Shown: positions 10,989-20,182 of the stretch, in pieces | Layout of the letters: every line of letters begins with the position of its first letter | Position numbering within the stretch: the stretch's first letter is position 1 | Origin: Solicoccozyma terricola | Lineage: Eukaryota; Basidiomycota; Tremellomycetes; Filobasidiales; Piskurozymaceae | Direction: 5' to 3' | Length of the DNA stretch: 46,707 bases | Assembly (NCBI GenBank): GCA_001600875.1 | Contig: BCLD01000010.1 | Coordinates: 344,523 to 391,229 of the forward strand | Translations under genes and position numbers: made by a program | The notes under the pieces: generated by a model | What the model saw: the letters and a program-made list of their open reading frames with translations, nothing else | Told to the model about the DNA's origin: nothing | Databases searched by the model: none

Positions 10989-13233
10989 CTAATTACCTCT
11001 AACGACCTGGTCGACGGCCTTTGCAAAGGTCTCGACGTTGTTTTTGTTCAATCCTGCCATCGATATACGGCCGTTGGCTGGAACAAGGTCCGTCATGATC
11101 TAATCAGCATACGGGGAACAGTACGAGAGGCGCCGTCCAGCTAAAACCCACCCGTGAGGTAGACAGAGAACTCCTCGACCAGTCGCTTCGTTTGCTGGGG
11201 GTTGAGACCGGTGAATGAGAACATACCCTGATAGCCACCATACAACTGGTTAGCTTCCGGTCACTGGTCACCACCACCCGATAAGCGCGCGCTCACAATC
11301 TGACTCTTGACGTGACCCCAGTCCTTGCGCTCGGCTGGTGCCGGCGTCTTGTACTTGTTGTTGAGAAGGTCAAAAAGAATGTCTCGCATTTCGATGATTC
11401 GAGACGACATGGTCGTGATGTCCTTCTTCCAGTCGGCGAAGAGCTCAGGTTGGGTGAGAATCATGGTGACCTGGATATCGGCAGAGGATGAGGTCGTGCA
11501 AGCAACGTAAATGGGAAAAGCGTTGCTCACCAACTGAGCACCATACGCTGGTGGATTGGAGATCTCACTTCTCTGCAAGATTAGCAGCTGACTCTTGATA
11601 CGCTCGACCTCGTCCTTGGTCGCCCCAACGAAGTGGAGGGCACCAACACGTTCGTTGTACAAACCGGCGTTTTTCGCAAAGGACTGTCGGTGGTACAAGG
11701 ATCAGCTGATGTATGGGGAGTACTGGCTCGACCGACGCTCTCACCTGGCAAACAAGCAAAGGCACACCTTTCTCTGTGAACAATCGCACAGCCTCGGCAT
11801 CCTTGTCCAAATCACCCGTAGCGAAACCTTGGTACGCAGAGTCGAAGAAGGCAAAATGCTTCTTACGGAGGAAGAGCTCGGCGAGAGATTGCCATTGTTC
11901 TGAAGTTGGATCGACCCCCTGCGTATATACAACCAAGGTGAGTTGACTAGCCAGGAAGGGGTTACGATTGTGTTTTTTTTTTCACTCACAGTCGGGTTGT
12001 GCGCACATGCGTGGACGAGGATGATGCTACCCTCTGTCGCATTCTCCAAAGCCTTGACATAGCCGTCAAAGTCGAGGTCGATAGTCTTGGGGTTGTAGTA
12101 CGGGTAGGAAACAGGAGTCAAGCCGACATTGCTGATAATAGCGTTGTGATTGGCTGGTCATCAGTTAGGAGTGGTTAGCGTTTCGGTGGACAACAAGAAC
12201 AGGGGGTTTGAAAGTTCAACATATTCACCCCATGTTGGATTGGAAATGTACATCTCACGCTCGCCCTTGAACTGGTAGAACTTGGCCATGAAGAGAGCTC
12301 CCATATGGTTGGCACCAGTTCCGGAGAGGGTTTGTACACTGTACGGGTTCCCAGGAGAGGATCGTCAAGTCGGATCTCCTCGCCCTGACCCATCCAACGT
12401 CATTCGACGTTTTTTTTTTCCCGACTGACTCACCTAACAACACGACCTTCCTTCACTGCCTTGCAGTCCGTACCAAAGACCAACTTCTGCGCTGCATTTG
12501 TGAAAGCTGGAAGACCAGCGATCGGGAGATACTCGTGGTTGATGGATTCATCGGCGGCGAGTATGGCAGAGGCCTGGTGGTTATTTCAGGAGTTTCAGCG
12601 TTGGGGGTTAAAGCGCATGTAGGTCGTTGGGGGATCATACCTTTTTGACCACTGGTAGAACCCATGGTTTGCCATTCTCATCCCTGTACGCTCCGACACT
12701 GGGTATAGGAAAAGAAGAATTTGGCGAGTAGTTGTAAGAGAGACCATTTCGAAAGACCGACTTGGGGTGGTGAAAAAACGACTACAAACTTACCCGAGGT
12801 TGATTTTTTTGGGATTCGTATCAGCAGTGTATTTGGCGGTGAGTGCGAAGATGCTGTGAAAGCCAATGGTGAGTATATCAGTAGAGCACTTTCCTTTTTT
12901 CTCTCCTCCGTTTATCATGTTATCTGATCACCCACTCACGAATCAGCCGGGGCCAATGGGACCTGTTGCCATAGTGCTACTCGATGATGTAGGTTGAGAA
13001 GGAGAAGAAGGAAGGTAGGGACGATCAGCTAAGGGACGTCATAAACTGAGACCAGAAGACGACCACAACCGGTTGTTCCAAGCGTTCGAGGAATGAGACC
13101 TCATCATTCCAGGAGACTATACTAGAATGGAATCCACCTCATCCATACACTCACCTGTCATATTGTCAACCTGTTCCTTTAGAAGATGACCTTGAATTTG
13201 AGTAAGACGTTGTTGAGCTTGTTGCAATGTCAT
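10989..13233 (-). CDS. Aspartate aminotransferase (PLP, class I)
   Basis: It interconverts aspartate and 2-oxoglutarate with oxaloacetate and glutamate. Conserved blocks in order: LWQQVPLAPADS-IFALTAKYTADTNPKK; INLGVGAYRDENGKPWVLPV; HEYLPIAGLPAF; LSGTGANHMGALFMAKFY; NPTWG then [69 protein letters not shown], whose lysine forms the PLP Schiff base; SNPPAYGAQL-VTMILTQPEL; GMFSFTGLNPQQ; and NGRISMAGLNKNN. The stop is at 10989-10991. Splitting is dense, about a dozen exons. The first exon (13155-13233, MTLQQAQQRLTQIQGHLLKE...) shows no mitochondrial presequence, so a cytosolic enzyme is favoured, but that exon is the least certain part. The exon 2 acceptor could be either of two AGs three bases apart. 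Confidence 0.93.
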
Positions 13234-13760
13234 GAGACTGATTGTACGGATCAGAAAACCCGAGAGGGAGAGAGAGAGAGAGTGGTATAAGAAGGAATGG
13301 GTAGCGACGGATGAAATTGTCGGAGTGTATGAGATAAGCGGACTTTGAAACCAAACCCCTTGGGCTCAATAAGTTGCCCTAGCCGAGCTCAAGCTTGCTC
13401 ACCAAGTCGCGTGGGTATGATATCGGGGATTTGGGAGACGAAGGGACGATGTGGATTCGTTTATCGGTGGACGGACGACAGGGATGGGATGGATGGGATG
13501 GGATGGGGTGGCTTGGAGGGTGGAGTTGGGTGATGGAGAAGTAGTGGACGGTGTGCATGCATGGGACATGGCCTGGTGACTCGCATGGAGTTCTCCACAG
13601 GGCGGGGGCGGGGGGCGTGCACGTGATCAACAGTCGGTCTAAGGTCGTCAGGGTAGAGTACAGTACACTCCGGGTCAACACAGCATCGTCCAACGAGTCC
13701 ATCGAGTCCATCGTCCATCGTCCATCGTCCAGCATCCCACAGCTCCCATCCACCCTCCCA
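13234..13760. other. Intergenic region between two reverse-strand genes
   Basis: About 530 bases separate the DUF7137 stop from the aminotransferase start, so this is the aminotransferase promoter and the DUF7137 3' region. It holds a GAGAGAGA microsatellite near 13264-13280, GGGATGGATGGGAT steps near 13490-13510, and a CACGTG hexamer near 13620. I see no gene. Confidence 0.5.
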
Positions 13761-15325
13761 TCAGTCTCGTCTCCGTCTCCCAACCAACCCCCAGCCAGAC
13801 ATGACCATCACCAGCAGAGTCACTAGCATCATCAGCGGCCCAGGTCGCGATACAAGAGCGAGCGCAGACGATTTGCACGATGTACACACCCATTCTGCGG
13901 ATTTCACAGTGGTGTCTCGTTAGCGTGTGTGATGAAGGGTAGAAATTCATCGAGTTGAGATAGGGATAGGGATAGGGAACTCACGAGGTAGTGGTGTATA
14001 CTGTGGAGACGTCGAATCAAGGATGTACAAGCGGGTGGGGTGGGAAAAGTCATTAGCAAGGTTCCCATATTGTAGAAAAGAATTCAAAAAATCGCGATCA
14101 AACCCACAGGTTGCGGTCTATACAATGCGAAATTTGTACCAGAGTAAGGACTGAAACGACCTGGAGAGACCTGCCATCCCAATAATGCGATACCCAAAAA
14201 AATACACGTTTCCATCAGCTGAAAAATCCGCTCTTGTACCTTTCCCTACTACACCGCCACTAAAGCCACACTCACAGCCGCAGTAGGTCCTCTCTCATCC
14301 CATACCTTCAACACATAAGTCGCAGCAGCTAACGGAACTGCACCAGCCACTTGCTCGTATTCCCATGGTGACCAAACAATTTGAGTCTGGGTAGCTGGGA
14401 TTGTGTTGCCCCCCGATGTGGCGGGACCGATCGGGTACGTGTTACCGTTTTGAGAACAGGATGCGATGATGGTTAGGGAGGTTGGAGTGGCGCTGTTACG
14501 CCGGGGGGGGGGGGGAGAATGAAAAAAAAAACAGAAAAGGTGATCAGTTGTTTGTGAATTGCTAGAGAAACAACGGGTTGGGCCGTGCACGAAGATAGGT
14601 GAGGTGGGATATGAGGGCATATCAAGACGGCGGACCGTTTCTCCCAATCTCCAATCACTCGACGGGTTTGACAAACCCAACCGGACATTCCCACTCGCTG
14701 GAAACTCCCCTCCCCGTTTCCAATCTTTCAAAAAAAGAATAACAGAAAGGCAAGGAAAGGAAAGGAAAGGAAAGGAAAGGAAGGAAAGGAAGTATCCAGC
14801 ACCACCGAGTGACACTCACTACAAACTCGTTAAATTCCATCCAAAAGTGACGTAGGCATTTGTTGCAATCTTATAGTATGATGCAGATGCCGTCGAAGGT
14901 GGTTGCTGAATGGTATATGGGTTAAGGAGAAGTGAAATGTTTTAGACTGTCAGCTCCCGATCACAATAGTATTTCAATGGAAAGAGAGTAGATTGCTCGA
15001 CATGCTCGCAGATCCACAGAGGGTAATTGCTCGCTTCGCTCGCGGAAGCCACTGGTCGTTGCTCCGCGAAGTAATGCATGCTCACTACGTTCGCAAAGAC
15101 GAAGAATTCAGTGCTCGCTGCGCTCGCGGAAGAAGAGCTCCCTAACGGGAGGAAACTCGTCGCTCCGCGAAGAGACAAATCCTCACTACGTTTGCAATGA
15201 CTGCTCGCTTCGCTCGCGACGAAAGGCACCCCCCATCATCATACACGCACCGTCATTGTTATCCCGCCTGCCGCTGCAGTCTGAGGGATACTCGACGAAG
15301 CTCCCGAGGACGTTGAAGTCGGCAT
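13761..15325 (-). CDS. DUF7137-type membrane-anchored protein
   Basis: Six exons join in frame: 15251-15325, 14820-14905, 14276-14492, 14108-14170, 13985-14000 and 13761-13894, about 196 residues. The recognisable pattern of this fungal family is YYKIATNAYVTFGWNLTSLY, ATPTSLTIIASCSQNG, VWSPWEYEQ, TYVLKVWDERGPTAA, VSPGRFSPYSGTNFALYRPQ, then YTPLPQWVCTSCKS and one hydrophobic helix (LMMLVTLLVMVMSGWGLV) before RRRRD. Function is unknown; the family looks like a secreted or surface domain with a C-terminal membrane anchor. Oddities are a 16-base exon and a predicted N-terminus (MPTSTSSGASSS...) without a signal peptide, so an upstream exon may be missing. Intron 1 (345 bases) is packed with GCGAGCG repeats, and intron 2 contains a C-run near its acceptor. 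The family name is from memory of the pattern. Confidence 0.72.
14985..15225 (-). repeat. GCGAGCG-type repeats in DUF7137 intron 1
   Basis: On the forward strand several copies of GCTCGCTNCGCTCGC are seen, along with degenerate GCTCACTACGTTCGC and the inverted repeat CTTCGCGGAGC in reverse form (GCTCCGCGAAG). On the sense (reverse) strand these read GCGAGCGNAGCGAGC. The array starts about 30 bases after the intron donor and fills roughly 240 of the 345 intron bases. Confidence 0.85.
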
Positions 15326-16289
15326 GATTCCAGGAAAGTAATGTCGTAACTCTGATTATAAATACGTAGAGTACGTGAAGATACGTGAAGGTCGGAGAAT
15401 GGATAAGGTCGATGGTGGATCTGGAGACGACGGGGATGCAGGGGATCAAAAAAAAACAATCTTTGTCAGAACGAAAGAAGTAAAATCGATGGGACACCAC
15501 AGATAAAAAAAAAAAAAAAAACTTGGCCTACCGGTCGTGCGTTAGTATTCCTGGAGAGGAGTGAGATGGGCGACAGGGGTTGGTGAGAAGGAGGTGGTGT
15601 TGGTGTTGGTGTGGTGTGGTGTCACTGCAATGTGTGTGTGTACCCAACATATCGAGCGGATCCGCCAAAGTGCACAGCCGGGAATAAACGCGTCGTAATT
15701 GGGCACCGCGGGAGAGAGGGGAGGGGGGAGGGGGAAAAAGAGGGGGGGGGGGAAGACGGGAGAGGAGGGAAGAGAGGAGTGGTGGAGAGCAATATCACGC
15801 TGTGTATAATTCACTCATCCTTGTATTCCTGTACGTTCAATAGACGAGACCCACAACAACGCCGTTTGGCAGCTTCGATGGACATGGGACCGGGGGAGGG
15901 GAGAAAATGCTCTAAAGAACAGTTGCGAACCAAGGGTAGACGATGTGACCTGGCGCGCCTTCCCCTTTCCACTCCTCCAGCAATTCCAGTCACAGCACGA
16001 CGTACCAGCACGACGTAACAGCTCGACTGCTCCCCTTGCCCACATCGTCGACCTCGTCGTGTGCTTCGGGTGTGCTTCCCGGTTACTAACCACCCAACGC
16101 CCGCCACCGGGGTCTTGCGTCATTTCCTCGCCACAACGTCATGTCATTCCAGGCTGGTGGAGGGCATCGCATCTAGATGGGATGCAATCGATAGCATCCT
16201 GGCCGGGTGCTTAGACTGGTGGACAGATAGATAGACAGCCTGATATCCATCCCTGTTGCACGCCGAACCCCTCCCCTACACCCTGCACC
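15326..16289. other. Divergent intergenic region, low complexity
   Basis: This is the 964-base space between the DUF7137 start and the DUF3429 start. It contains T-runs and A-runs near 15450-15520, GGTGTTGGTGTTGGTG steps near 15597-15615, and a G-rich stretch with a G homopolymer at about 15739-15751. A missing signal-peptide exon for the DUF7137 gene could lie here but I could not define one. No other gene is supported. Confidence 0.5.
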
Positions 16290-18058
16290 ATGCTCCGCTC
16301 ATCGATCATCCGCTCACTTCCACGTCCCACATCCATCCATCCCACTCCTCCCTCCCTCCTACTCGGAGCTCGTTACCGCTCATCTATTGCATCCGCTCAC
16401 ATCGTCAAACCGACGACTCGTTTGCAATCGTTAGCCATTGAGAACATTCGTAGGAATGCTCTCACTGATACTGGAAGGTGGCCCCAGAAACGAGGTGCAC
16501 AGACGGCTGCAGGTGCTCGTGCCGAGGAACAACGCGTGACTACAGCTGCAAAGGAGGAGGTGAGTAGCAGCCTAAGATCTCGGAAGGAGATGGATGGTAA
16601 GGATGATTGAAGCCTGTCCATTTGTTGAATCTTCTATTCGCATTAGGCAAAAGCGGTACTCAATTCCTACGCCGAGTTGATCGCAGGTCGAGGCGCGAGG
16701 GAGAATGTACATCATCACGCCAGTGTACAGGAGGATTGGGTGAGTGTTTCGCCTGATACTTTCTCTTTGTGTTCCCCGTCGATCTTGCTGATTGCAAGAA
16801 TTCGTCGTACAGTTCTCAATCACCAAAGGAATGGTGGAAGAAGTCCCCAGACCTGTGATGGTTTTCGGTTTAGCCGGTACCATTCCATACATTGGTACCA
16901 GTGCCGCCACCATCTTCCTAGCTAGAGAAGTCGGTATCGTCAGCACGGGTGAGCTACCCTGTCCAAGATTTTGATCCGAGATGGACAGCGGAGCCCCTTA
17001 CAACCCGGGCGGTTTTCTTTTCATCCAGGTGAAACTGGGATCACAGGCCTCGATGCTCAAACAGCCCTCGCTGCATTGCACACCATGGAAAACGTTCAAA
17101 TCACATACGGCGCCATCATTCTATCTTTCCTCGGTGCGCTCCACTGGGGTATGGAATTTGCAAGGTATGGAGGAGAGGTTGGATATGAGAGATTGATCGT
17201 GGGCACCGTACCGGTGTTGCTTGCCTGGCCTACGACGTTCTTGACACATGGAGTTGCGTTGGGTGGGTTGACGCGTCCCTTCGTTCCTGGACTTGAAAAT
17301 AGGAAGCAACTGGGTGCTGATCCCCGCCCCCCCCCCCTCCCCAGCCGTTCAATGGGCAAGTTTTACTGGCGTTTGGATGCTCGATCAGCGTGCGAGTACG
17401 AAAGGGTGGAGTGAGTCCTGGATCTGGATATGGGCCATTTTTTCTGTGACAGAACTTTGAACTACCCTTTTCACGCATTTCACCCACAGCTCCATCCTGG
17501 TATTCGACCTACCGATTCTACCTATCCATCGTCGTTGGATTCTCCATCATCTTCACTCTCGCCGGTACATCATACTACGGCGCAGGTTCTGGATCGGCTC
17601 GCAGTGTCCTTCCCGGGAAAGCCGAGGCCAAGGCGACAAAGACAAGCTCGAGCATGTCAAGGCTTGGAAAGGTGGCCGTGATGAACGACCCGGCTTTTAG
17701 TGGGAAACGACAGGGATCGACCAAGGGTGATGTCGTAATGGAGGATCTGGATGAGGAGGGTGGGGACGCGTACGTGAAGATCCATCATGTGAACAAGGTG
17801 AGTTCCGCGCCCCCGGGGGGGGGGGGTTGACCCACGGGGACGTTCAACGCTGATAATTGGATATCAATAGAGCGAAGAGACGGCTAAAGCACAGCAGCAG
17901 GACAAGGAGGAAACGGTAAGTGATTTGTCGTGTGGTTGCTGGGAAATCCCTCGTTTATATACGACGTGTTATTCCCACAGGCGAGCCAGCAAGACACCAA
18001 GGAGATCAACCAGGCCGCTAACTCTCCCCAGGGAATGAAGACCGAGACGAAAGGTTGA
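16290..18058 (+). CDS. DUF3429 mitochondrial inner-membrane protein
   Basis: The start at 16290 (context CACCATG) gives MLRSSIIRSLPRPTSIHPTP..., a classical arginine- and serine-rich mitochondrial leader. Downstream exons encode EEVPRPVMVFGLAGTIPYIG, TSAATIFLAREVG, then ITYGAIILSFLGALHWGMEF, LIVGTVPVLLAWPTTFLTHG and YLSIVVGFSIIFTLAGTSYY. This is the multi-helix DUF3429 (TMEM69-like) arrangement with the typical PYIG and GALHWG motifs. The C-terminal tail is hydrophilic (GDVVMEDLDEEGGDAYVKIH, then glutamine- and lysine-rich) and ends at 18056-18058. Molecular function is not established. Several introns contain C or G homopolymers (near 17328-17340 and 17811-17826), which makes exon edges there error-prone in an assembly. 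Confidence 0.88.
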
Positions 18059-18343
18059 ACTGACATGAGGGATGGTAGGCAGGATAAGGGAGGAGATGCA
18101 GGTCAGAACCAGGTGTAGAAAGGGGGGTCGGACTGTGTGTGGTGTGCGCTTAAAGCGGGTAATTGGCAAAAAGGAAACGGAAAAACGAAAAGCATGGCGG
18201 TGGTCTGAAATGTGGTTGTGTTGTCATTCCAAAGTTGTTTAAAGATTAATTACAAGTAGGGAAGGGTGGAGTTGAGGTGCCCACTCGCCCACTCGCCCAA
18301 CCTAGCCGCCAGTGGTTTGGAAAATAAATAAAACCTTTTGCTC

Positions 18344-19727
18344 CTACGCAAGACACTGTCCCAACCACCAACAAACGGATCGAATGATGTCGCACAGTTC
18401 ATCGAGCGTGTAAGGTCCTTGGTGATTATCCCGAAGACCCGGGACCTAAGGAAAGAGTATTCAGCGGCGGATCTTCCATTGGGGGGGGGGGGGGGGGGGG
18501 GGGGAGGGGGCGTACATGAACAAATAACACCGGCTTCCTCGCTTTCATGCCCCTTTCAGACACCGTCACGACTTCACTCCACTTCAGTGATGTAGCGTAT
18601 GTGTATCCACATAGGTAACCACCAGGATCCGCTGATTCACGTATAGCCTGTCGTCATACCATCAGCTTGAGAAACCGGTGAATACAACCTACACATCGAG
18701 CGAAACGTCCCCGCGGGAAGGCGGGGGGGGGGGGGGGAAGGGATCTCTCACCGCCATACCCTTGCCTTTCAAGTACTTTACGAGTTCCTTTGTATCCACT
18801 GCAGTGTTCCATCGATCTACAGACCCTTCAAGACCGTTTCCACCTGGTACTGGAGGTGGGAAGCGACCGTCGACGTCGGGATGGACGGTGTCGTAGTTTA
18901 GTCTGTCTGTTGGGAGGGGGCGTCATGGTCGAGGCATTGACGTCGAAATGAGGTTCAATAACTCCAGCCAGGATAGGCCCCGGTCTCACCGGAACCAGTC
19001 TCTAGCGTACACTCCTTGTAACCCATGGCTACACCTAGATGTAACACCACATCCCATTCTTCCTCTCTATGTATCTCTGGAACCTGTCGTATGATATCGG
19101 TGTAAGAAACTCGAAACTCTCGAGATGTTATTGTGACTGCACGAGATGTTGGAGAGTGTGGTTTGAAGAGTGGAGTGGATGGAGTTGGAGTTGGAGTTGG
19201 GGAGGTAAGTTGGTAGGATCGGGAGACGCCGACTCCGTGTTGAGGATTGGACGTTTCATCGATGTTGGTTTGCGAGGTGGTAGCTTGTGTGGATGTGAAG
19301 GATGATATAGGTTCGGATGTTAGAGTTTCGTTTGCTAGTCTACGACCGATGAGCATTGATGGATTTTCCAAGACATCGAGGAATGGCTAGTGGGGTGGGG
19401 TGGGAGGGAGGCCGGGGGAGGGTAATAGAAAGATTCAGCGCGAGTGATAGAGTGGCGGTGGCAGACTAGAACGGCGACAGCATTGTCGAATAAGAGAAGA
19501 CAGTAGTGCTCGCTGCGCTCACAGAAGAGAAGACTGTATTGCTCGCTGCGCTCGCAGAAGAGAAGAGAGTATTGCTCACTACGTTCGCGAACAAGTGAAT
19601 GCTCGCTTCGCTCGCGAGACAGTCTTCGCTACGCTCAGTGAGCGAATGCTCGCTACGCTCGCACACTCACCCCAAACCCGGTCAATAGCAACCTAACCTG
19701 CCTCTCCTGACCATCCACAGCTGGCAT
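18344..19727 (-). CDS. Pyroglutamyl-peptidase I (cysteine peptidase family C15)
   Basis: It removes N-terminal pyroglutamate from peptides. Five exons join in frame, 19671-19727, 18990-19386, 18752-18906, 18516-18647 and 18344-18445, about 280 residues. Exon 1 (MPAVDGQERQVRLLLTGFG) and exon 2 (PFLDVLENPSMLIGRRLANE) form the family's opening G-F-G-P-F motif. HREEEWDVVLHLGVAMGYKE follows. The catalytic cysteine is in DPGGYLCGYTYATSLKW and the catalytic histidine in KPVLFVHVPG. The C-terminus is GPYTLDELCDIIRSVCWW. Compared with bacterial enzymes (about 215 residues) there is an insertion of roughly 60 residues rich in S, T and P (TPTPTPSTPL) after the N-terminal helix. Intron 1 holds GCGAGCG repeats, and introns 3 and 4 contain C-runs of 16 and 24 bases on the sense strand. 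Confidence 0.9.
18481..18504. repeat. 24-base G run (sense-strand poly-C)
   Basis: A G homopolymer on the forward strand at 18481-18504 lies in the last intron of the peptidase gene (18446-18515). On the sense strand it is poly-C close to the donor. A sister tract at 18723-18737 lies in the preceding intron. Confidence 0.85.
19488..19668 (-). repeat. GCGAGCG-type repeats in peptidase intron 1
   Basis: At least five copies of TGCTCGCTNCGCTCGC or its degenerate form, spaced by GAAGAGAAGA-type linkers, lie in intron 1 (19387-19670). On the sense strand they read GCGAGCGNAGCGAGCA, and the first copy begins only about eight bases after the donor. Confidence 0.88.
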
Positions 19728-20182
19728 GTCGATTCCCAGCCTTTTCGTATGAAGCTGGTTGCCACGAGTTGGATTATCGAGGAATGTGGGTATCCCAATC
19801 TATCTACGGGTGAGACATGGACGGGATTGTTCGGAGATTGCCGAGACTGGGTGGTGGTGGTGTGAATGGCCGGGAAGGGCGTGGGTGTGGGAGAGGGTGG
19901 TCGGGATGACTGTGCAGTGTGCTCCTGACCAGCTCCTGACCACCCTCTAACCGCCCTCTGGCCCCCTACCCGTAACCTTCCCCTGGTTCTAGTCGATGCT
20001 GTGCGATGCGATGACTTGCCACTGGAAATGCACGTGACACTTTCATACATCCCCCCCTTCCACGTAGACACTTTCATCGCCACACATCCACACCACACAT
20101 TCACATATCCACCATCACACACCCCACCCCCACCCCCACCCACCCATCCCCCCATCCCCCCATCCCCCACCCATCCCCTCTC
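19728..20182. promoter_or_regulatory. Divergent promoter region of the peptidase and HXL1-like genes
   Basis: This is 455 bases between two divergent start codons. It contains CACGTGAC at 20031-20038, whose ACGTG core is the kind of site recognised by XBP1/HAC1-type bZIPs, then a C/A-rich leader with CCACCC and CCCCCAT runs up to the HXL1 start. Autoregulation is a speculation from this one site. Confidence 0.4.

Noticed and set aside
14108..14218. Longer version of DUF7137 exon 4 with an extra hydrophobic segment (LMETCIFLGIALLGWQ)
   Set aside because: An upstream acceptor would keep the frame, but the shorter exon 14108-14170 gives the family-like join ERGPTAA-VSPGRFSPY and a more normal intron.
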